Assembly (NCBI GenBank): GCA_913020735.1
Contig: CAJWBN010000011.1
Coordinates: 1-33,827, forward strand
Direction: 5' to 3'
DNA length: 33,827 bases
Origin: an uncultured Acidimicrobiaceae bacterium
GTDB lineage: Bacteria; Actinomycetota; Acidimicrobiia; Acidimicrobiales; Poriferisodalaceae
Shown here one piece after another: positions 17,462-24,684 of the stretch. The notes under the pieces were generated by a model. The model worked only from the letters and a program-made list of their open reading frames with translations. It was not told where the DNA came from and did no database searches. The translations under genes and the position numbers were made by a program. Numbering within the stretch: position 1 is the stretch's first letter; each line of letters opens with the position of its first letter.

Positions 17462-17469
17462 CCCATAAT

Positions 17470-17484
17470 GCGGTACTGTTCCGC
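17470..17484. promoter_or_regulatory. Inverted repeat GCGG-N7-CCGC upstream of corrinoid operon
   Basis: A short dyad in the 109-base gap between proS and the corrinoid protein gene, a place where an operator for the methyl-transfer operon would be expected. It is only four pairs per arm. No cobalamin-riboswitch hallmarks fit in this gap. Confidence 0.2.
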
Positions 17485-17570
17485 GATGTGGTGTGTAATG
17501 GAGTTCCGAGGACGAAGCGGGCGGTTAAGTGCCCTGTCTAAGGCATTAGCACCAGGTAGGAGTTGCGGCA

Positions 17571-18275
17571 GTGACTGATCAGTCAGATGGTCTTGAAGAA
17601 ATCGACCTTTCGTCGCTAAACGACGAGGATCTGACGGCCCAAATGCACGATGATCTCTACGATGGCATGGCGGAGGAGATCGTAGAGGGCACAGAATTGT
17701 TGCTCTCTCGCGGTTGGACGGCAGACCGCGTCCTGAGCGAGGCGTTGGTGGAGGGAATGAGAATTGTCGGCATCGACTTTCGCGACGGCATTCTCTTCGT
17801 TCCTGAAGTTCTGCTGTCCGCTAATGCGATGAAGGCAGGGATGGAGATCTTGCGACCCTTGCTAGCTGAAACGGGCGCAGAACCTGTAGGCAAGGTTGTG
17901 CTGGGAACAGTAAAGGGCGACATCCACGATATTGGCAAGAATCTGGTTGCGATGATGCTCGAGGGGGCCGGGTTTGAGGTCATTGACTTAGGTATCAATA
18001 CTGATGTTGATGAATATATAGCCGCACTTAATGAGCATCAGCCAGACATTCTCGGTATGTCGGCCCTGTTGACGACAACGATGCCGTATATGAAAGTTGT
18101 AATCGACACGTTGGTAGAACAGGGCCTTCGAGATGATTACATAGTGCTTGTCGGCGGAGCGCCTTTGAATCAAGAATTTGGCGAGGCGATTGGAGCTGAT
18201 GCTTACTGTCGCGATGCCGCCGTAGCGGCGGAAACTGCTACGGAATTCGTTCAGACGAGACGCGCAGCCAAGTGA
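17571..18275 (+). CDS. Corrinoid (B12-binding) methyl carrier protein, MttC/MtbC type
   Basis: A 234-residue methylcobamide carrier. The N-terminal helical cap domain ('LYDGMAEEIVEGTELLLSRGW', 'EALVEGMRIVGIDFRDG') is followed by the Rossmann-like B12 domain. The lower axial ligand motif is DIHDIG with His119 in 'GTVKGDIHDIGKNLV', and the later 'VLVGGAPLNQEFGEAIGAD' completes the DxHxxG...GG pattern. Such proteins shuttle a methyl group from a substrate-specific methyltransferase to an acceptor enzyme. Start GTG has TAGGAG eight bases upstream. First gene of a six-gene same-strand run with overlapping or near-touching genes, so it likely works with the MttB-family protein encoded last. Confidence 0.93.
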   Translation: MTDQSDGLEEIDLSSLNDEDLTAQMHDDLYDGMAEEIVEGTELLLSRGWTADRVLSEALVEGMRIVGIDFRDGILFVPEVLLSANAMKAGMEILRPLLAETGAEPVGKVVLGTVKGDIHDIGKNLVAMMLEGAGFEVIDLGINTDVDEYIAALNEHQPDILGMSALLTTTMPYMKVVIDTLVEQGLRDDYIVLVGGAPLNQEFGEAIGADAYCRDAAVAAETATEFVQTRRAAK

Positions 18276-18916
18276 GCATGCCGTCGGTCTTAATTTTGGC
18301 TTGCGGCGCTTTGAGTCGCGAAATCAAGACGCTGGTGGAAGTCAACGGGTTCAGCAATATCAAAGTCGAGTACTTACCGGCGTCCTTACATAATCGACCC
18401 GAACGTATTTGTGACTTACTTCGGGACCGGTTGACCGCCGCTCTGCCGGTTTTCGACCGAGTGCTCGTGGGCTATGCGGACTGTGGAACTGGTGGCGAGA
18501 TTGATCGCCTTTGCGCTGACCTCGATGTGGGTAGGTTGCCTGGATCTCACTGTTACGAGTTCTATTTGGGATCCGGGGAATTCGATACTCTCCACGATGA
18601 AGAGCCCGGCACGTTCTATTTAACCGACTATTTGGTTAAACATTTCGACCGTCTCGTATTCGAAGGTCTGGGCATCGACGATCACCCTGAACTGTTTCAG
18701 CTTTATTTCGGTAACTACCGGCGCGCTGTCTACTTGAGTCAACTGGGGGCTCCCGAGGGAAGATTGGCCGCTGAGCGGGCAGCTGATCGCTTGGGGCTGC
18801 CACTGACGACGATAGAGACGGGATTTGGACAACTCGAGGACACGATTAACGATGTCCTGATGGTTAACAGGTCAGAGCATGAGGTTGGACCAGTGTCTGT
18901 GGCGATTTCGGTATGA
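18272..18916 (+). CDS. DUF1638-family protein
   Basis: A 214-residue protein of the DUF1638 family ('VLILACGALSREI', 'YADCGTGGEIDRLC', 'ELFQLYFGNYRRAVYLSQ'). The function is not established, but members are repeatedly found beside MttB-type corrinoid methyltransferase genes. Conserved cysteines and the 'DCGTGG' segment suggest metal or cofactor binding; this is inference. GTG at 18272 overlaps the preceding stop (GTGA) and an ATG six bases later could also be used; either means coupled translation. The stop overlaps the next start by 4 bases (ATGA). The protein appears soluble, with no transmembrane segment. Confidence 0.85.
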   Translation: MSMPSVLILACGALSREIKTLVEVNGFSNIKVEYLPASLHNRPERICDLLRDRLTAALPVFDRVLVGYADCGTGGEIDRLCADLDVGRLPGSHCYEFYLGSGEFDTLHDEEPGTFYLTDYLVKHFDRLVFEGLGIDDHPELFQLYFGNYRRAVYLSQLGAPEGRLAAERAADRLGLPLTTIETGFGQLEDTINDVLMVNRSEHEVGPVSVAISV

Positions 18917-19284
18917 CCTCGAAACGTAGGCGGAAAGCAGACGCTCTCGTTGTTATCTCCTGGCGGGATATTCCGGCGCAGGTTCTAGCTGTCCACGGTG
19001 AAGGCAGAGAGACCGTGATGCTGCCAGAGCGCTTTCAAAATGCGATCGATCGAGCTGCCGGCGTAGCCGGGTTGACTGCGACAGATGCCTACATTGAGCA
19101 ATGGACCAGACAGGAACAGACTCTAGAAGCAGATTTTGGCGCTCAAGTCGCAAGGACTGTCGCCGCGATCGAAGCCGAGTATGACGGTAAGGCCCTTGAA
19201 CAGATCGTTAGTAACGGCGGGTTCAACTTCAATGCTGGAACGCCAGCTGCCGAAGGCCGTCAACTCACCAATGAGAAGAGATAG
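18913..19284 (+). CDS. 'Virulence factor' domain protein of corrinoid cluster
   Basis: A 123-residue protein matching the small family named 'virulence factor' in Pfam, recognised by 'WRDIPAQV', 'VMLPERFQNAIDRAA' and 'DAYIEQWTR'. Despite the name, its neighbours in many bacteria are methyl-THF and corrinoid methyltransferase genes, so a role in that C1 pathway is more likely than virulence. The molecular function is unknown. The sequence is soluble, with a basic start ('MTSKRRRK'). The ATG overlaps the DUF1638 stop, and the next gene begins 23 bases after its stop with its own AGGGAG site. Confidence 0.8.
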   Translation: MTSKRRRKADALVVISWRDIPAQVLAVHGEGRETVMLPERFQNAIDRAAGVAGLTATDAYIEQWTRQEQTLEADFGAQVARTVAAIEAEYDGKALEQIVSNGGFNFNAGTPAAEGRQLTNEKR

Positions 19285-19307
19285 AAGTCTCCAGGGAGAA
19301 TGGGTTT

Positions 19308-20219
19308 ATGGCCGACACAGTGATTAGTTCAGGGTCCAAGGAAGTGGTTATCGGGTTTGACCGTCCGTTTGTGATGATCGGTGAGCGGATCAATCCGACG
19401 GGACGCAAACTTCTAGCGGAGGAGATGAAGCAGGGAGACTTCTCGCGTGTGGAAGCCGACGCTTTGGCGCAGGTGGCAGCTGGTGCTCAGATGCTTGATG
19501 TGAATGCCGGAATTCCTCTCGCCGATGAACCTGCTCTCCTCGCTGAGGCAATTCGACTTGTTCAGTCTGTTACTAATGTGCCTCTCTCGATTGACTCGTC
19601 GATAGTTGAGGCACTCGAAGCTGGTATCGAGGCCTATGACGGTAAGCCATTAATTAACTCGGTGACTGGAGAACAAGAAGTTTTGGATCGTGTTCTTCCC
19701 CTAGTAGCTCGAAGTGGTGCCGCTGTCGTCGCGATTTCTAATGATGAGACGGGCATCAGTGAAGACCCGGATGTCAGGTTCGATGTCGCCAAAAAGATCG
19801 TTGAGGCCGCGCGCGGATATGGAATCCCAACAGAAGACGTGGTAGTCGATCCGCTAGTGATGCCTATTGGGGCAATGAGTAATGCTGGAAAGCAGGTATT
19901 TCACCTCGTGCGAAGGCTTCGAGACGAGTTGGGTGTTAATACAACTTGTGGAGCGTCGAACGTCAGCTTTGGCTTGCCGAACCGGCACGTTGTTACCGGA
20001 ACCTTCCTGTCAATGGCAATCGGTGCGGGCATGACGTCCGCCATCATGAACCCCCTCCACGCTGAGGTTAAGTCGGCCGTAATGGGGGCGGATGTGTTAA
20101 TGGGAAATGACCCAAATTGCGGCACTTGGATCGCCGAACATCGTGACCCTGATGCTGCGGGCTCGGGACGTAGTGGTCGAAGGAACCGCCGCCGAGGTGG
20201 CTCAGGTGGAGCGACGTGA
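19308..20219 (+). CDS. Methyltetrahydrofolate:corrinoid protein methyltransferase (MtgA-like)
   Basis: A 303-residue pterin-binding TIM barrel that transfers a methyl group between the corrinoid protein and tetrahydrofolate. Pterin-binding signatures are 'MIGERINPTGRK', 'QMLDVNAGIP', 'LSIDSS', 'LINSVTGE' and 'CGASNVSFGLPNR'. In demethylation pathways it works in the direction of making 5-methyl-THF. The C-terminal tail is basic and Gly/Arg-rich ('GRSGRRNRRRGGSGG'), a feature I associate with homologues in alphaproteobacterial versions of this cluster. Start ATG 19308 follows AGGGAGAA. An open frame in another phase runs over its 3' end, but the next gene most likely starts just past this stop. 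Confidence 0.92.
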   Translation: MADTVISSGSKEVVIGFDRPFVMIGERINPTGRKLLAEEMKQGDFSRVEADALAQVAAGAQMLDVNAGIPLADEPALLAEAIRLVQSVTNVPLSIDSSIVEALEAGIEAYDGKPLINSVTGEQEVLDRVLPLVARSGAAVVAISNDETGISEDPDVRFDVAKKIVEAARGYGIPTEDVVVDPLVMPIGAMSNAGKQVFHLVRRLRDELGVNTTCGASNVSFGLPNRHVVTGTFLSMAIGAGMTSAIMNPLHAEVKSAVMGADVLMGNDPNCGTWIAEHRDPDAAGSGRSGRRNRRRGGSGGAT

Positions 20220-20226
20220 GTCTGAT

Positions 20227-22269
20227 ATGGGGTCTCTTCATCGTATCGTCTTCACTCCATCAGGGCTAGAAACAGCGGCCCCTGAAGGGTCTACTGTTTT
20301 GAGTGTCGCCCAGGCATCTCAGATAGATCTAGATAGCGTCTGCGGGGCGCGTGGAGTTTGCGGCCGATGTCAATTTCGGCCGTCTTTTGGCGAGTTCCCG
20401 AAATGGGCCCTCAGTTCCGAGGCAGAAAACCTCAGTGAGATCGGAGTCACGGAGCTCGAGTATCAAAACCGCCGGGCCATGATCGAAGGGGCAAGACTTG
20501 GATGTCAGGCGACAATTTTGGGCCCGTTGGTGATCGATGTTCCTCCCGAGAGCCAAGTGCATGCGCCCGTCATTCGGAAGGACATTGACCTCGGTGGGCT
20601 ATCCCTTGACCCAGTATCAGTAGTTCGAGTTATCGCCGCTAACGGCTCGCTGTCCAGTATGTCTGGGCTAAAACAAGCCATCGGGAAGGCTCTGAAGGAT
20701 GAGTGGGGCCTTGTAGCTGATGTTTATTCGAGTCGAGCCACGAAGCATCTCCAATCATTGTCGGGAGGCGCTCTAGCAAACGAGCAGACGTTGACAATTC
20801 AAATCCGTCAGTCGGATTCCCTCAACACGATTTCCTCAGTGGTGTCTGGAACGCATGTGGAGCAACTCGGTGTAGCAATTGATCTTGGTTCGACTACCGT
20901 CGCCGCCCATCTCTTGGACCTGAGACATGGTGAAGTCCTGGCTACTAGTGGTGCTATGAACCCTCAGATCCGCTTGGGCGAGGATCTCATGAGCCGCGTC
21001 AGCTATGTGATGATGAATGCAGATGGAGGCGATCAGCTAACTCGTCTGGCGAGAGATTGTATTTCCAAACTGGTCGCTGAGCTGGTCGGTGAATCCGGCC
21101 ACACTCTTGAAGATGTAACAGAGGTGGTAGTCGTCGGCAATCCGGTAATGCACCATTCGTTTCTCGGCTTTGATGTGGTACCGCTCGGGCAGATGCCTTT
21201 CGAACTGGCTACTAACAGCGCAATTCTGGTCGATGCCGAAGAGGTCGAGCTACCGCTTCCGAACGCCTCTGTCTACCTGCCTCCATGCATAGCCGGTCAT
21301 GTAGGTGCGGATACTTCAGCGGCGATCCTCGCTCAGGCTCCGTATGAGGCGACGGCTCAACAGCTCCTCGTAGACATCGGGACCAATGCCGAAGTTGTGT
21401 TTGGGGATAACGAACAGCTTTATGCAGCTTCGAGCCCCACAGGACCGGCGTTTGAGGGAGCTCAGATCACACATGGCCAAAGAGCGGTCCCAGGGGCCAT
21501 AGAGCGCGTCCGTATCGATAGAGACTCACTCGAGCCTGAAATCAAAGTTATCGGATGCGATTATTGGTCCTCTCACCCCGCTTTTGAAGATGCCGTTAGC
21601 GATATAGGTGTCACCGGTATTTGCGGCTCTGGTGTCATCGAAGCGGTGGCCGAACTCTTTCTGAGTGGCTTGATGACCGCAGAAGGCGTGATCCTAGATA
21701 GCCGTGAACTGACTCAGCGGGTCGTCGCCGATGGTCGCACTTTCTCGTATGTTTTATATCCGGGAGAAGCCGATTTCGATTCAACTGCCTTGCCAATTAC
21801 AGTCACGCAACCGGACGTACGCGCTATCCAATTAGCAAAAGCCGCACTACGAGCAGGAATCGACTTATTAGTTGAACGGGCAGACCAAGGTGGTCCTAAA
21901 GAAATCCGGTTAGCCGGTGCCTTTGGCGCGCAAATCGACCCGAAATACGCCATGGTGCTCGGTCTTATTCCGGATTGTGACTTGGGTAAAGTTGTAGCGG
22001 TAGGCAACGCTGCAGGAAGTGGAGCAGTCCGTCTATTGCTGTCAAAAAGCGAACGTAACGTCCTCGAAGGGGTGGTTCCGACGGTCGAGAAGGTCGAAAC
22101 GGCGATTGAAGCCCGTTTCCAAGAGCTCTTCGTCGACGCGATGAGCTTCCCTCATGCATCTGCCCGTAACCCAAATCTCGAAAAGACGCTCAAACTACCT
22201 TCGTTTCCTCTAGCGTCTACGACGCCAAGGTCGCGGCGGAGACGACGACCGGCACGGAAGGAGTCATAA
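20227..22269 (+). CDS. Corrinoid protein reductive activator (2Fe-2S plus ASKHA domain, RamA-like/DUF4445)
   Basis: A 680-residue ATP-dependent reactivator that would return inactive Co(II) corrinoid to Co(I). The N-terminal ferredoxin domain has C39, C45, C48 and C93 in the C-x5-C-x2-C...C spacing of plant-type 2Fe-2S clusters. A linker domain follows. From about residue 215 the ASKHA ATPase-like fold shows 'VAIDLGSTTVAAHLLDL', 'VDIGTNAEVVFGD', 'SSPTGPAFEGAQI' and 'GICGSGVIEAVAELF'. Start ATG at 20227, seven bases after the previous stop, is preferred because it begins just before the ferredoxin strand; an in-frame GTG at 20206 would overlap the previous gene and cannot be excluded. The stop is one base from the next start. 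Confidence 0.92.
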   Translation: MGSLHRIVFTPSGLETAAPEGSTVLSVAQASQIDLDSVCGARGVCGRCQFRPSFGEFPKWALSSEAENLSEIGVTELEYQNRRAMIEGARLGCQATILGPLVIDVPPESQVHAPVIRKDIDLGGLSLDPVSVVRVIAANGSLSSMSGLKQAIGKALKDEWGLVADVYSSRATKHLQSLSGGALANEQTLTIQIRQSDSLNTISSVVSGTHVEQLGVAIDLGSTTVAAHLLDLRHGEVLATSGAMNPQIRLGEDLMSRVSYVMMNADGGDQLTRLARDCISKLVAELVGESGHTLEDVTEVVVVGNPVMHHSFLGFDVVPLGQMPFELATNSAILVDAEEVELPLPNASVYLPPCIAGHVGADTSAAILAQAPYEATAQQLLVDIGTNAEVVFGDNEQLYAASSPTGPAFEGAQITHGQRAVPGAIERVRIDRDSLEPEIKVIGCDYWSSHPAFEDAVSDIGVTGICGSGVIEAVAELFLSGLMTAEGVILDSRELTQRVVADGRTFSYVLYPGEADFDSTALPITVTQPDVRAIQLAKAALRAGIDLLVERADQGGPKEIRLAGAFGAQIDPKYAMVLGLIPDCDLGKVVAVGNAAGSGAVRLLLSKSERNVLEGVVPTVEKVETAIEARFQELFVDAMSFPHASARNPNLEKTLKLPSFPLASTTPRSRRRRRPARKES

Positions 22270-22270
22270 G

Positions 22271-23797
22271 GTGACTACGCGTCGGTCTGGTGGTAGGTCA
22301 GGACGTCGCGCTGCGCGTGCAGCGCAAGGACAAGAATCCAAGCCATTTCTTAAACGGCGCCTAGAGCCGGTCGAGGTACTGGACGAAGCTGGCTTGCTCC
22401 AGATTGAAGAAAACGCTGAGACCATAATGAATGAGGTCGGGGTAGCGTTCCAAGACTTCCCTGATGCGCTTGAATTATGGCGGGCTGCGGGTGCTGAAGT
22501 GGACGGAGATCTAGTGAGATTCCCTCGCGGCCTCTGCCGAGAGCTAGTACAAAGCACCGCTCCACAGGTATTTACTCAGCACGCTCGGAATGCAAGTCGC
22601 TCCGTGCAGATCGGTGGAGATAGCACTGTCTTCGCTCCGAATTATGGATCGCCCTTCGTCACCGACCTTGACGAGGGGCGTCGTTACGCAACGTTGAGTG
22701 ACTTCGAAAACATTGTCAAACTTACGTACCAGCTCCCCCACTTACACCACAGTGGCGGAACGGTTGTGGAGCCCGTCGATGTTCCGGTCAACAAGCGGCA
22801 TCTAGATATGGTTTATTCGCACTTAAAATACAGCGACAAACCGCTAATGGGTTCAGTTACTGCGCCCCAACGGGCCAGCGACTCTATAGAGCTCTGCCGC
22901 CTGGCTTTTGGCGGCGACCTCGGGGACCAGACAGTTCTCACCAGCCTCATAAATGCTTCATCGCCCCTTCGGTGGGACTCGACAATGCTGGGCGCGGCCA
23001 AGGTCTATGCGGAAAACAATCAGGCCTGCATTATCTCACCGTTCATCCTTGCCGGTGCAATGTCCCCGGTGACCGTCGCCGGCCTGGCAGCGCAAGCGCT
23101 GGCGGAAGCCTTAACAGGTATGGCCTTTTGTCAGCTGGTGCGACCCGGAGCTCCCGTTATATTCGGGACTTTCGCATCTTCAATGTCGATGGCGACTGGA
23201 GCGCCGACTTTTGGGACACCGGAAGGCGGTTTAGCGATCTACGTGATGGCGGCGCTCGCTCGAAGGGTTGGGGTTCCGTTTCGGTCCGGCGGAATGTTAA
23301 CGGCAGCTAAGGGTCCTGATGCGCAGGCCGCTTACGAGTCGTTGTCAACGTTATTGCCCACTATGCAGGCTGGAGTCCACTTCGTGCTGCATGCTGCGGG
23401 GTGGGTCGAAGGCGGCCTAGCCCTCAGCTATGAGAAGCTGCTGTTGGACGCGGACCAGTTGGGGATGATGGGCGTTTACGCAGACGGCGTTGATATGACA
23501 CCGAATGGTCAAGCAATGGAGGCATTTGCAACTAATCCTCATGGCGCTCATTTTCTTGGCAATGTCCATACGCTCGCTAATTTTGAGTCGGCCTTCTACC
23601 GTTCAACTCTCGCTGACAGCAATAGTTATGAGCAGTGGTTAGAAGAAGGCGAATTATCAGCAGCTCAGCGCGCTAACTCCGCCTGGAAGCAAATGCTCAA
23701 CGATTATCAGCCGCCGCCGTTGGATGAAGATGCTGATCAAGCCATGCTTGAGTACATCGACCGTCGTAAGGCTGAGGAACCTGACGAGATCGGATAG
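22271..23797 (+). CDS. MttB-superfamily methyltransferase without pyrrolysine (MtgB-like)
   Basis: A 508-residue trimethylamine methyltransferase family protein that would pass a methyl group from a quaternary amine to the corrinoid protein. Recognisable are the opening 'IEENAETIMNEVGVAF', the barrel segments 'HLHHSGGTVVEPVDVP', 'CIISPFILAGAMSPVT' and 'GTFASSMSMATGAPTFGTPEG', and the C-terminal 'TNPHGAHFLGNVHTL'. The frame has no internal amber codon, so it is of the non-pyrrolysine branch that includes glycine betaine, proline betaine and carnitine demethylases. The first 25 residues are basic and probably flexible. GTG start is one base after the reactivator stop. Which amine it uses cannot be read from sequence; glycine betaine is the contextual guess. 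Confidence 0.92.
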   Translation: MTTRRSGGRSGRRAARAAQGQESKPFLKRRLEPVEVLDEAGLLQIEENAETIMNEVGVAFQDFPDALELWRAAGAEVDGDLVRFPRGLCRELVQSTAPQVFTQHARNASRSVQIGGDSTVFAPNYGSPFVTDLDEGRRYATLSDFENIVKLTYQLPHLHHSGGTVVEPVDVPVNKRHLDMVYSHLKYSDKPLMGSVTAPQRASDSIELCRLAFGGDLGDQTVLTSLINASSPLRWDSTMLGAAKVYAENNQACIISPFILAGAMSPVTVAGLAAQALAEALTGMAFCQLVRPGAPVIFGTFASSMSMATGAPTFGTPEGGLAIYVMAALARRVGVPFRSGGMLTAAKGPDAQAAYESLSTLLPTMQAGVHFVLHAAGWVEGGLALSYEKLLLDADQLGMMGVYADGVDMTPNGQAMEAFATNPHGAHFLGNVHTLANFESAFYRSTLADSNSYEQWLEEGELSAAQRANSAWKQMLNDYQPPPLDEDADQAMLEYIDRRKAEEPDEIG

Positions 23798-24625
23798 TCA
23801 GCCAGCGACTACCCCAATGATTCCAACTACGGCGCAGGCGATGCCTACCGCCTGCTTCCTAGTTAAGGCGTCCTGATACTGAATCCGCCCGACGACGACG
23901 CTGAACACTGGAAACAGAGATATGCCGATGACTGTAGCAACGGGGTCAAATCTCAGGCCCTGAAAAAAAGCAATGCTGGCTGCGCTGACGCAAATTCCAG
24001 CCAGTAGACCCCATCTCTTAGAACCCGGCGGTGCCATCACTCGATTGTTAGTCACGAGGGCAAGTGGAATCATCAGGCCAAAGGCGATGACTCGTTGACT
24101 TGCGATAGCGATAGGTCCAGCGGTGGCTGCTATATCTAGTAGAACTGCCTGTCCGACTCCGTAACCAAGTCCGGCGAGGAGGCCTAATTGAACCCCGGTT
24201 GTAATCGGCACCTGAGGTGTTTTGGTGGTAGTTACCACCCCTAATCCCAGGAGCGCGAGTGCTGCGCCGAGTAAGGCGACGCTGGATACTTGCACGCCAC
24301 GTGTTATGGCCCAACCGAAGGGAATAAGCGCTGACAACACTGCTGCCACGGGGGCCACAACAGCGGATGAGTTCCTAGTCAAGCCGAGGTAGTAGCAGCA
24401 TAAACCGGTGGCGAAGCCTGCACCCGAGAGCGCTCCAAGCAAAGCATCGCGTCCACTAAACGTTCCAGGCCAAAAGACTAAGGAAAGTAAAACTGATATG
24501 GCGCCAAAGGCTTGCATGGTGCTGGAGGACGTAATAGCGCTCGACCTTAGGGTGACGCGTCGTCCAAATAGGTCAGAGAGACCTATGAGTATTGCTGCAC
24601 CAACGCCAAGAATTGCGCCAATCAT
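23798..24625 (-). CDS. EamA/DMT-superfamily transporter
   Basis: A 275-residue hydrophobic protein with about ten predicted membrane helices in two repeats, the EamA (drug/metabolite transporter) layout. Repeat boundaries are visible at 'AVVAPVAAVLSALIPFGWAI' in the first half and 'DPVATVIGISLFPVFSVVVG' in the second. Such carriers export or import amino acids, amines or other small metabolites across the cytoplasmic membrane. ATG at 24625 is preferred; a TTG three codons earlier is possible. Its stop directly abuts the MttB-family stop with no bases between. It is divergent from the GMC oxidoreductase. Substrate unknown; methylated amine or its product would suit the context. Confidence 0.85.
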   Translation of the reverse strand: MIGAILGVGAAILIGLSDLFGRRVTLRSSAITSSSTMQAFGAISVLLSLVFWPGTFSGRDALLGALSGAGFATGLCCYYLGLTRNSSAVVAPVAAVLSALIPFGWAITRGVQVSSVALLGAALALLGLGVVTTTKTPQVPITTGVQLGLLAGLGYGVGQAVLLDIAATAGPIAIASQRVIAFGLMIPLALVTNNRVMAPPGSKRWGLLAGICVSAASIAFFQGLRFDPVATVIGISLFPVFSVVVGRIQYQDALTRKQAVGIACAVVGIIGVVAG

Positions 24626-24684
24626 GGTTGACAAAGACGCTCGAACACGTCTGTCAGGATACGCTGCGAATCAGTGGGTGACGG

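Noticed and set aside
17462-17570. Cobalamin riboswitch ahead of the corrinoid operon
   Set aside because: The gap is too short and has no B12-box-like sequence.
20107-20226. Longer N-terminus for the corrinoid reactivator starting at 20107
   Set aside because: It would overlap the methyl-THF methyltransferase by over 100 bases, and the translation there is not ferredoxin-like; the 2Fe-2S domain begins just after 20227.
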